Assembly: GCF_947242115.1 (NCBI RefSeq)
Contig: NC_074721.1
Location: 38,266,254-38,330,253, forward strand
Direction: 5' to 3'
From: Biomphalaria glabrata
Lineage: Eukaryota; Mollusca; Gastropoda; Planorbidae
DNA: 64,000 bases
Shown here one piece after another: positions 11,098 to 21,650 of the stretch. Made by a program: the position numbers and the translations under genes. The notes beneath the pieces were generated by a model. The model saw only the letters and a program-made list of their open reading frames with translations. It made no database searches and was not told where the DNA came from. Positions within the stretch are counted from its first letter, which is position 1. Every line of letters starts with the position of its first letter.

Positions 11098-11322
11098 TGG
11101 TAAAGGAATAAGTAATAATAAGGTTGTGAGCTCAAATCCCGGCAAAAATTGCGTTTTTGAGCTCCTGCGTCGACCCAACTCTATTAAAGTAAAGTTCTCC
11201 TTTCAGACCATTCGATCTATAGGGCAGATGATGTAAAGGTCATCTGTTTCTGTGGCCCACGGTTAACGAGGGTGTCATGTAGCCAGGACAACGACCAACC
11301 GCCTTTACACCAACTTCTATCC
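11098..11322. mobile_element. SINE-1 composite: sense head fused to antisense tail
   Basis: 11098-11185 reads like a sense copy (gagctcaaatcccggc, then gacccaactcta). From 11186 the sequence is the antisense tail (cctttcagaccattcgatct). The two halves meet head to tail-complement at the start of the family tail. Confidence 0.65.
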
Positions 11323-11921
11323 CCTAAGACACATTTGATAACCCAACAGATCTGTGAATAGTCCTTTACATTCACGGTGACAATTCATTGGATTCTAAAT
11401 TCTTGATTTAGGTCTAGAAAAAGCGTAGCTTTGGATCAATAAAAATGACAGCGTTACAGAGTATAATTTGATCTGTGACTTTTTTATACTAGAATGAATA
11501 GCGTGTTCCTTGGCAAGAAAACACTTACTGGATGAAGAGGAACCTGCTGTCACTCCAATACTATCCTCGAAAAGAACGCTTTCTAGTATACCAAATACCT
11601 ATCATCATTCCTACCGTGTGTGTAGACTAATTGGACTAGCTTGAATGAACATTTAACAAGTAAATTTTGGTTTCAAATATAGTGTAAATATTTATGAAAA
11701 ATAAAAACGAAAAATAGTTTTATAATCATGTCTTTAACATTCTTTTCTTTTTCCTTAAATTCTAAATTCTTAAAGCGCTTTCGAGCCCCAATGTGAGAGG
11801 CTACAACGCTCTCTAAATTCCCCAGCTAGATAAGGGGTCAACGAAATTCTAGCTTAGGGGAGCGTCAATGGCAAAAGTTTGAATACCACTGCACTAAAGC
11901 ATCTTTTAATTTTCTCATCTC

Positions 11922-11927
11922 TTTATT
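11922..11927 (-). terminator. Poly(A) signal of the cysteine-rich peptide gene
   Basis: AATAAA on the minus strand, about 120 bases downstream of the stop at 12047. It supports transcription of the small secreted peptide gene. Confidence 0.5.
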
Positions 11928-12046
11928 TTAGCACAATTTTTAAGTACAAAGAAAAATTTAAGGCTTCAATAATTCAATCACTGTTTTAATACAAAACGCG
12001 AGATTTTCTTTTTTTTTTCTCTTATTTTCAATTGTCCCTAAACCAT

Positions 12047-12250
12047 TTAGGCGGGAAAGCAAAAATCACAACATCCACAAAAACTCCCATGATGCACCAC
12101 GGTGCCTTGGCAAGGATTTTTCATATACACCGAGCAGTCGACTGATGAGCAAAAGTCTGGGGCGCAGACGTAGAAGCCCTGGACACACAGCAGCATTGCA
12201 AGAAGCATGGTCATCAAAGACAGCATCAAGGTTGGCGGCAGTTGCAGCAT
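12047..12250 (-). CDS. Secreted 8-cysteine peptide with CGCC core (protease-inhibitor-like or IGFBP-N-like)
   Basis: An ATG-to-TAA frame of 67 residues. Residues 1-25 form a strong signal peptide (long Leu/Met core ending CVQG), leaving a mature peptide of about 42 residues starting FYVC. The mature part has eight cysteines spaced C-x4-C-x4-C-x7-C-x10-C-x1-C-C-x2-C, ending SFCGCCDFCFPA. A similar CGCC-xx-C signature occurs in IGFBP N-terminal (single IGFBP domain) proteins and in small fungal-protease-inhibitor-like insect peptides; which family applies is unresolved. A minus-strand AATAAA lies about 120 bases after the stop. No intron is evident within the coding part. The reading frame is intact. 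The role is inferred as extracellular, possibly defence or protease control. Confidence 0.68.
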   Translation of the reverse strand: MLQLPPTLMLSLMTMLLAMLLCVQGFYVCAPDFCSSVDCSVYMKNPCQGTVVHHGSFCGCCDFCFPA

Positions 12251-12363
12251 GCTGACTGATACTGTAGCAGTTCTGTTGACAAAGTTTTTGAAGGTTTTTA
12301 GAAATAAAGTAATTAGACATCTGAATCTGCTTAGATCCAGGTCTTTTTTTTTTTACAAAGATT

Positions 12364-12662
12364 GTATCAACTCGCTCTGTCTGTCTGTGTGTCTGTTTGT
12401 CTGTATGTCTGTCTGTTAAAAATGTGTACCCGTTATTTTTCCGACACCCAATCTCAGATCAATCTTAAATTTTGCACAATTATTTCTTTTATTTTGTTTA
12501 ATAACAACAAAGGAAACTAATACTTCAGTATTTTGCAGTTATGGCTAAATGTTTTGGGTTTTGTCCCCTTAAAAAATTGTTAACGCTATTGCTCCCTCAC
12601 GCATTCTCCGTTCAAGTGGATACTTGAAAAGATTATTTATCGTTCCTAACGAAACATGAATC
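12364..12662 (+). repeat. Dispersed repeat D, left part, interrupted by the hAT-like element
   Basis: Starts with GTCT repeats (ctctgtctgtctgtgtgtct), then acccgttatttttccgacac and cccaatctcagatcaatctt. It continues at 17202-17275 after the hAT-like insertion (caattagtcaattaattatt). Other copies: 1563-1890, 3520-3640, 49186-49290, 49605-50040, 54853-55002, 61618-61770, 63500-63610, 63748-63965. Confidence 0.7.
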
Positions 12663-12901
12663 CATGGGCGTAGCCAGGATTTTTTTTCGGGGGGGGGGGG
12701 GGGGTTTGGGGGGTGAATTTTTTTCTGCCCCCCCCCCCCGACCCCCCCCCCCCCCCCCCCCGCGAAAAAAAATTATATGTATTTATGTGTGTGTGTACAT
12801 AATCTTTATTACATTCTGACCCTTCATTCTTACGGAAGACGTTTATTGTGCCCTAAAATAGGTTCTTCCATGAGTTAGTGAAAAAAATGTAGATTACCTG
12901 A

Positions 12902-13400
12902 CATTACCAGCAAAGAGGTCTGGGAGAGCGCTAGGAGCTCCCCCAGCGCGGGGCGAAGCCCCGCCGCCAAGCACTATTTCTGATATTGAAAACCAACAAA
13001 ATGCATATTCTGAGGTATCTACAGTGCATTTTCCTGCTATTAAAAAGTTCTATTTCAAAAACCTTATGTGCTATTCTTACTGACTTAGACCCTCCCTCGT
13101 CGTTCGGTGCATTTGCCATCAAGCTGTTTCCATAAAATTGTGGACTCCCCGCCATTAACAGCAAGGGGTTCTGGGGGAGCGCCAGGAGCTCCCCAGCGCG
13201 GGGCGAAGCCCCGCCGCCAAGCACTATTTCTGATATTGAAGGCCAACAAAATGCATATTCTGAGGTATCTACAGTCCATTTTAATGCTATTAAAAAGTTT
13301 TATTTCAAAAACCTAATGTGCTATTCTTACTGACTTAGACCCTCCCACGCCGTTCGGAGCATTTGCCATCAAGCAGTTTCCATAAAAATCTGTCACTGGT
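12902..13400. repeat. Direct duplication with GC-rich core inside the hAT-like element
   Basis: Two copies, about 12902-13147 and 13155-13400, share the GC-rich string gcgcggggcgaagccccgcc (a hairpin) and the phrase atgcatattctgaggtatct. The distal part, complementary to a cagcttg...tgc..cgaacg motif, recurs on the plus strand at 63655-63740, so this segment is also dispersed. Confidence 0.7.
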
Positions 13401-14655
13401 AATGTCTGAAGCCTCTTGCCACCTACCATGAGGACCTCCATGAATGAGTGGCGTCAAGTTGTACTAGGATATCATTGCAACTCTTCTTATGCGTAATTCA
13501 TTTTGTCGGAGAACATGTCCCGCAAACCGCATGCGTCGTTCTCTCACAATCTTACTAAGGGGTCGACTCCCAGTTCGGCATAGGATTTCCTTGATTTAGA
13601 TCCGATCTTTATAACTGACTCCTAAAATCTGTCTTAGCCATCTTTGTTGAGCTACATTTAGTGTTTTTCGATTTCGGTAGATGACTATTCACTGCAGTTT
13701 ATTAATGGAGCCCTGCCACTGGTAAAAATGTGTAACCTCTCTTGAATACGCTCTTGGAATTAAGTGACTGTAGTTTGCTTTAGATTTTATATCGAAAAGA
13801 GAAGTTTTATCGTCAAAATCTTCTGTTGGGGGTTTTCCACCTCAAAATGCTCTGTAGGGTGATCTTAGACTCAAAACTAGAGGGGGTTTAAACTTTAAAA
13901 AAAAAAGCCATCTGTAGAAGAAACTCAAAACCCCCGATTGGCTTGGCTACGCTCAAATAATTTTAGTGTGTAATTTGCTTTTTTTTTTATATTGAAGATG
14001 TATTTTTAGCACCAAACCCCTCTAAATGGGGGTTTAAACTCAAAACCCCTTTCGGCAACGCTTATAGCATTTTGAGTGCGTAATTTGCTTTCTTACACTG
14101 AAGATGGCGGGGGGGGGGGGGGGGGGGTTAAACTCAAAACCCCTTTGACTACACTCATAGATTTTAGAGTGAGTAATTTTCTTTTATTTATATTGAAGAG
14201 GTACTTTTTAGCTTCAAACTCCACTGAAGGGGAGTTTAAACTCAAAACCCCATAGACTACACTCATAACATTTTTAGTGTATAATTTGCTTTTTTTTTAT
14301 TATTAAAGAGGTATTTTTTACCTTCAAACCCCACTGAAGTGGGGTTTAAACTCAAAACTGAGTCAAAACCCATTTAGCATAACATTTTGAGTGCGTAATT
14401 AGCTTTTTTTTTATATTAATGAGGGGGTTTATCGTAAATTTTAGACGGAGTTTTAAAATCAAAATCTTCCTTAACTGTGCTCTTGGAATTAGGGGATTTT
14501 TGTTTGCATTTTTTTTTGTTTTGTTTTATAGAAGAGGGGGAGTTAACTGCAAAAACCCCAGGTAGATGGTTTAAAACTCAAAACCCCTGGTAGGGGGTTT
14601 TAAACTCAAACCCCCTAGTAGGGGTTTTTAAACTCGAACCGCTCTGGTAGGGGTT

Positions 14656-16944
14656 TTAACTCTTTGACTGCTGTGTTTTGTTTTCAAAAAAATGCTACTT
14701 TTTTTAAAAAAATAAGAAAATGTTCCAAACATGGCTAAAACAAAAATTTATTGTTTAAGTACCAATGATGCTATAGTAACAAATTTGGTATCAAAGTAAA
14801 GGTAAATGAATGGAGAATGTGAAAATGTAAACATCTTTCTATTTAAATATAAGATACAAATTATAATCTAAATAATATGACACTCAGAAAAAAAAAATGG
14901 ATGCCAACTTTAGAACTTTTGAGACCTAAATTTAGATTTTGTTCTTTGTATTACTGTTGAAACAGCATATTTAGACTATTTACAGCATTTTCAAAAAGAA
15001 ATGTGATAAAACAGTCAATAAAAGATGATGAATCATTGATTATATTATTATTTTTACCTTGTTTTTTAGTCAGAAAAAAAGTGAAATTATTGCGCTTTTC
15101 ATTACTACCAATAACAATAGATACCAGTACTAAATCTATCAACCAAATGCACTCAAATATTATGTACATTTGAATCAATGGGATATAGATCTAGATTTGT
15201 CTTCTTTTTATTTGCATAGAACATCTTTCATTCTAATACTAGACCAGTGCAAGACATAGGCTAGCGAGAGATCAAAGCCTAAATCTCTAACTAGATGAAG
15301 GACAATAAAAATCCTAATTCATTTTACCTAAGATTTAGACATCAAATAGATCATTATTACTGTTCCTTTGTGATATTTTCAAAAAGAAATGTGATAAAAT
15401 AGTCAATAAAAGATGATGAATCATTGATTATATTATTATTTTTACCTGGTTTTTTAGTCAGAAAAAAAAGTGAAAATTATTGCGCTTTTCATTACTACCA
15501 ATAACAATAGATACCAGCACTAAATCTATCAACCAAATGCACTCAAATATTATGTACATTTGAATCAATGGGATATAGATCTAGATTTGTCTTCTTTTTA
15601 TTTGCATAGAACATCTTTCATTCTAATACTAGACCAGTGCAAGACATAGGCTAGCGAGAGATCAAAGCCTAAATCTCTAACTAGATGAAGGACAATAAAA
15701 ATCCTAATTCATTTTACCTAAGATTTAGACATCGAATAGATCATTATTACTGTTCCTTTGTGATAAATTATGGATTTAGAATAGTTTTATATTTTACTTT
15801 TATTTAGTAGTAAACCTTTTGGAGTGCAACTTGAACCAGTATAGTGATGGTGATGATTTTTACCAAAAAACAATACTAAAAAAAATTGCTAGAAAATATA
15901 CCAAGAAAAGGCCCAGCATGGTGGATGAATATTGGATTTAGATCTGCCATTTCTGTTGTTTTCATTTATCTAAGGGTTAGATCTATAGGAATCTACAAAG
16001 GTGTAAAGATAAAAGCATAGATCTAGTCAACCTTGATCTACATTCAAGACCTAGCCCTAGTCTAAGGCCTAAGCCTAAGCATATAAGGCAATACTAGATC
16101 TAGATCTAAATCTAAATGCTAATAATGTCCAAGTCTGCTTCATTCTATGCTAAATCTTGATCAAGATCTTCATTATTACAATTCATAGAAGTATAAATAA
16201 AACAATAATAAAGCTTCTTCAGTAGTAAACATTGTGGGTGTGTCTTGGACAAGCATAGCCATGATGTTGTAGACGTAGATTTTTACAGATAAACAATACT
16301 AAAAAAAAAAAAAAGAAAATGGGGAAAAAATGCCCACAGTACAGTAGATGATTATTTGATGTAGATCTACCATTTCCTTTCTTTTTATTTACCAAAAGCT
16401 TAGATCTAAAGATATATCTAGATCTAGAGTCCAAGTCTAGAGATAAAAGCTTAGATCTAGTCAATCTCGATCTACAGACTACACCTAGCCTACTGACAAT
16501 AATAGATTTAGATCTAAATACTAATAATATAGATATAATCATATAAATACGCTAAATTTAGACCTACCTGAATCTAATCTAGATCAAATTCTTCATTATT
16601 ACTATTTATTTGTGATAATTTTTAGAATAATTATAAAGTTTCTTCAGTAGTCAACATTGTGGGTGTGTCTTGGACTAGCGTAGTCATGGCGACGTTTTTT
16701 TACATTGTAAAAAAAGTAATAAATAAATGTCTAAATAAAGCCAAAAGCTTCTAATTTCTATGTAAACAAAGGATGAAGAACTCTTTTATAAATTAAAAAT
16801 AGTTCCACTGTTGTTAGTTAAAATTTTTAATTTAAAAATGCAACGAAACAAAGGTAGGGTAAGAACGTCTATGGGATAGACGTTCCGTGCGTTTAGGGCA
16901 GACAGACCGTCTATGGGATAGACGCTCCGCACTCATTGAGTTAA
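14656..16944. mobile_element. piggyBac-type (TTAA) non-autonomous element nested in the hAT-like element
   Basis: TTAA at 14656-14659 and 16941-16944 brackets a 2281-bp body. The ends are imperfect inverted repeats (CTCTTTGACTGC against CTCAATGAGTGC). Joining the flanks at one TTAA restores the surrounding hAT-internal motif (ggggtttttaaactcgaacc), so the empty site is readable. The body contains a tandem array (14987-16620) and, near its right end, two copies of a palindromic motif. No transposase frame is seen. Confidence 0.75.
14987..16620. repeat. Tandem array of about 390-420 bp units inside the TTAA element
   Basis: Two nearly identical units, 14987-15374 and 15375-15764 (period 388-390 bp), are followed by two diverged units, about 15765-16195 and 16196-16620. 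The diverged pair shares the phrase cttcagtagtaaacattgtg near 16217 and 16632. Identity falls from left to right, so the leftmost duplication looks most recent. AGATCTAG-type hexamers are frequent in the diverged units. Confidence 0.75.
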
Positions 16945-17201
16945 ACTCGAACCCCCCCTGGTAGGGGTTTTTAAACTCGAACCCCCCTGGTAGGGGGTTT
17001 TAAACTCAAAACCCCTTTGGTTGTGCTAGGGCAAGTGATGGTTTAGTATTAAAATCTCACCTAAAATAAACAAAGTCAAAGCAAAAAATCAGTCACTAAA
17101 TTTCGACTCCCCCCCCCCCCACAAGGGGGGGGGGATTTCATTTCGGGGGGGGTTTGAACCCCAAGAACCCCCCCCCCCCTGGCTACGCCCATGCATGAAT
17201 C

Positions 17202-17275
17202 ATTAAACAAAAATACTCAATTAGTCAATTAATTATTCGTAATGTATTGTTTTGTTGTATATCGAATAAGTGAAA
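17202..17275 (+). repeat. Dispersed repeat D, right part
   Basis: Resumes repeat D after the nested elements, matching 49925-50035 in order (aactcaattagtcaattaat). Confidence 0.65.
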
Positions 17276-17295
17276 TAGCTTGTACATTATAAGTA

Positions 17296-17412
17296 CATAT
17301 AGTATGCTGCAAGCGATAGCTTACAGAGTCAACCCAGAATCTCAATGTGGTTTCAGAAGTTGTAGATCCACTTTAAACATGATTATCCTCTCTATGCTTT
17401 CTGTAGAAGAAT
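17296..17412 (+). mobile_element. LINE reverse-transcriptase fragment
   Basis: Reads NPESQCGFRSCRSTLNMI, the conserved QxGFRxxRST stretch of non-LTR reverse transcriptases, and then passes directly into a GA-rich microsatellite. Confidence 0.7.
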
Positions 17413-17422
17413 TTCGAGAGAA

Positions 17423-17477
<55 letters not shown>

Positions 17478-17526
17478 CAGAGAGAAAGAGAGAGAGAGAA
17501 AGAGAGAGAGAGAGAATTAGAGAGAG
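17413..17526 (+). repeat. GA microsatellite
   Basis: GAGAGAGAAAGA-type repeats adjoining the LINE fragment at 17296. Confidence 0.9.
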
Positions 17527-18711
17527 TTCATTGAATGTTGTAAAGAGAAAAGTAAATGCACAGTGAAATTTAATATAGCACAATCAAAACCGTTTGACTC
17601 ACACAGTATTAAAACAGGAATGTGTTCAAGCACCTTCTGTGGCATGTTCTTTTTTTTTTGTTGTCTGTATATGTTTAAATTGACATCAACGAAATCTTTT
17701 CAATATACCCAGATTGAGGGCCAAAACAAAAATAGGTGTTAGTTAGGGAACTACTCTACGTTGATGACGAGCTGTAGAATCTACTACTTAGCTTAAGACC
17801 TTGGTCTACAGACTGTCTTCTGCATGCCAGAACTTTGGCTTAAAGGCAACACAAAAATATTTGCCCAAACACAAGCATTGCACCTTGCGTGGTCATGGCC
17901 ATCAACCTTTGAAAATAGTTTGCCATTTTCGATACCTTGATTCTATCTTATTGAGACGATATGTGAATGACTCTTAAGCCTATATCTAAACAATTAGTTT
18001 TTTTTTCAGTATCTTTAATAGAAGAAAAAAATTATTAAAAAATACCTTTCTAGTGTAACGAAAGATCCAGCTCAAATATATGTGTGTGTGACTGTGTGTA
18101 TGATTGTGACTGTGTATGTGTGTGACTGTGTAGTGAATAGATAAAAAGTTCTAACACGCTAGTATGTTTTCAGTAAATGTTTTTTTGTTTTTTTTTTTAT
18201 CTTTTGCTTTAAAGGAATTTTAATCTTCTCAGGCTTATTTCAATCGATTTTTTTTTACATTTTAAATTCAAAATTTGATGTGCTATGACGTTGCGCTCAA
18301 CCTAGATTTTCAACTCTTCCAGGCATGATGCCCTCAGGGGTGTGCCACACGCAGCCTATATTTCTATGTGATGTTCATGGAAAATAGGGGGGGGGGGCGG
18401 CAATAAAACACTTTGCCACGGGTTCACTGTATATGCCGAAAGTATTTTTTCTTTATTTGAATAAACTGAATTTTATTCAGTAATTAATCATTGCAGAAGT
18501 TAAAAAACAACATCAACAAAACATTTCTGTTTAAAAAATATTAAAATAACGTCCATAATTAAAGGAAAGTCTGATCGAGTTCACTGACCTTTAAAAACTA
18601 TTTATGTTAAATACATAGAAATATAGGCCTGGGGGTGAATATTTACAATCCAAAACTCCTAACGTTGAAGAGTCATTGTTGACACCGGTGTCCGACCCAA
18701 CTTAGAAAGTC
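17527..18711. other. Upstream region of metaxin-2, no gene seen
   Basis: Contains T runs, a GT-rich patch near 18080-18130 and a G run at 18387. The metaxin-2 5' UTR must lie in the last part, but no promoter motif is evident. Confidence 0.4.
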
Positions 18712-20101
18712 ATGTCGTTAGTGGAATATGCTCTCCAGGCCACTCTAGGGGGTAATCTACATTTTCATTATAGATCTAATTCTTTGAACTTCTTCCATAA
18801 TTGTAGATTTATGGGCAAATTTTGATTTTTTGTTTCCTTTCATCTCTTCGACTAAGTTCAACTGAGCCGTACCTGTAACCTAGTCACTAGCCCGCTGAGA
18901 CTGAGTACTAGACTAGTAGTGTAACTGAACGGTCACTCCGATTAACACTGTTCACTGTAATACCTGTAACTCACTAACTGGGGGGTATATAGGCTTATAG
19001 GCCGCATAGCCTAGTTAGTGGGTAACTCACTAAGTGTAACAGTAACACTAACAGTGTCAGTGTGTAACTCACTTCACTATGACTACTAGATCTATGTCTA
19101 TTAATAATAATAAAATAACTCACAGTAGCGCCTTATTATTATATATCTTAGTAACTCAGAATTAACTGTTCATTACATTGATTATTATTATCTAATATCT
19201 AGATCTAAAAATCTATTCTAGGACTTAAGTATGAAGGTTCTGGGCTTTATCCGGGAGGTGGGGCTGTCTACGAAGATTTGATTTGTGAAATTGTGTACAA
19301 GTACATGGTATATAATATTTACTAAAGATTTGTACTAAATTTAAAATTATTAAATTTTCACTACCTTTTGGCCACTTTAGTCTTTACTGTGATTAGAGCT
19401 AACTTAACTTTAGAAATAAAATTTAGCCCTTTTGGTATGAAGGGAGAGTAACCTTTAGGGATTACGTGCACGACATGGCCTAAAGTGTGCCGATGTGCCA
19501 AAGAACTCAAAACTCAAACTCACAATTAGATATATCTAGACATCTAGTAATTATACAGTCACAGTGACAGTGTACTTCGTGTGCTAACTTACTAGACTAG
19601 ATGGATCTAGTAAAGTAAATTCTAGTAATTAATACAAGACTTAACTTAAAACTGGTCTAATTTAGAGTCTAGATCTAGATTTTAAAATTAAATTAATTGA
19701 TTCTAGATCTAGATTTAAAATTTAAATCTATTTTAGTTAGATCTAGAATAATCTAGATTCTACTAATTCTAGATCTAATCTAACATTTTAAGATTGGTAA
19801 CAAAAATATTGTTAAGATCTAGAAAGATCTATATATAATAATATATCTAGATCTGATCTAACTTAAACTTCTAAAATCTAGATATCTATCATTAGACATG
19901 ATTTATATTATATAAGATGATTAGAATATTATATTAGTACTAAGTACTAGAATGTAGGCTTCATTATTCTTAGATCTATTTAAATCTAGAGTACATCTAA
20001 GACATCTTAACCTTACTATAATAGGCATATTATACAGTTATAGGCATATTACCATATATCTCGAGATGCAAATTGCAATTTTATGGTAAAATCATGATAT
20101 G

Positions 20102-20164
<63 letters not shown>

Positions 20165-21619
20165 TAGATTTAGATCTAATAATATATTACTATTCTATAC
20201 TAAAACTTTATTGAATGATTTCTAAACTGAAAAGACTCAACCCTATGAAACTTTTTTTTTGTCACTTTAATTTAAACTTTTTAAAGTTAAAAATTGATTT
20301 AAGTCAATTTAAGTTGATTAAATTATAGATCTAATATCTACAATTTAGTATAAATTTCTAAATTTTATTACAGGCAGCCCCTCAAAAAAAAAAAAGAACA
20401 TCTTACATTTATCCATAAACATTAATCTAGTTGTGCATGTTATACAGAAACAAACTCTGCCAAGTCATTGGTTTTCCAGGTTCATTCAGGCAAACCATAT
20501 TTCATAATAATATTAATTTATATAGTGCTGTTAACAAACATTGAATGATGTAAGTTCAAGGCGTAATGATAACATTTATAACAAACTAATGTAAAAAAGC
20601 TTTGAACAGATAGGTCTTTAAAATGTTCTTCTTTAGCTTTTTTGTTGACTCCATTGTCAAATATAGGTCGAATCAGTCCTAATGCGTGTAACTACATAGA
20701 TAGAGACCCTTCAGAACTGACTTAAATGTGTGGATGAAAAGACAAGAGTTGATTCATACAAAACTCCAAGAATACCAACTACAAAAGAAACCTGGCAGTT
20801 CATGTTGTTGTAAATCTGTACTCTTTACTTTTGTCATGTGGTTTCGAATGCCGATCTACATGACTTTTGTTTTATCTCTGTTCATCTTGAACTTGTTCTT
20901 AACCATCCAGCTGCTCACACTTGTAAGGACTCCACAGATTTTTCTTGCCAGATGCGGCACCTCTGGAGGAACTGAATATTGTACAACACTGAGTCATCAG
21001 CATAGAAGTGGTTTAAAATACTGATAGGCTGTATGACACATACATAGTGAACAGTACCGGGCCAAAAATCAATACTCTTAAAAACCTTAAATATATATTT
21101 AATATAGATCTTATTTAATCCATTTCATTAAATTTGGTTTTTAAATTATTTTTTTTTAAGCCAATGAGCCTTGGCCTGATGATGTGGTGTTGTTCCAGCA
21201 GTATCAAGGTGATTACAGACATTTTTCTTACAGTGCATAATATGTAATACACAAATCTTGCTACAATTTGGGACACACTTTAATTCAATAACTTTAATCA
21301 TTGATTTAATGTTAGACATGCTAGGTTGGTCCAAGATTGGTATCTTTCTCTGCCCAAAACTTATATCTCATATCCTTGTACATAGATGTTGTGCTACTTA
21401 TTTCAATTTAATATAGTGCATAGTAACCAATGACTACTGATTAAATGACCAACAATTACTATATCTTGGTCTCATTTTCATTTTATAGATATATATATGT
21501 ATATTCTCTCAACAGTATTTTCTAGATGATTACATAATTCTTGGCCTTTTTTTTTTTTAAACCACTTTTATATAGCGCAATTTTCATGATTTTAGCATTC
21601 TCAGTGCACTATGGTCCAA

Positions 21620-21650
<31 letters not shown>

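Larger units (their letters stand above)
12655..17201. mobile_element. hAT-like DNA transposon (non-autonomous) with perfect 8-bp target duplication
   Basis: The body runs 12663-17193, bounded by exact 16-bp inverted repeats (CATGGGCGTAGCCAGG and its complement). It is flanked by an 8-bp direct repeat CATGAATC at 12655-12662 and 17194-17201, the target size of hAT elements. The interior holds G/C homopolymers, two copies of a roughly 250-bp unit (12902-13147 and 13155-13400), and many copies of a motif like AAACTCAAAACCCC with the phrase gtaatttgctttttttt. No transposase frame is visible. A second element (14656-16944) is inserted in it; without that, it is about 2.25 kb. It sits in a dispersed repeat whose other copy at 49620-50040 shows the uninterrupted sequence. 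Confidence 0.85.

Noticed and set aside
17280-17534. An 84-codon frame ending in Arg/Glu repeats
   Set aside because: LINE fragment followed by translation of a GA microsatellite.
20728-21024. A 98-codon plus frame
   Set aside because: Antisense shadow of the LINE reverse-transcriptase fragment with YADD.
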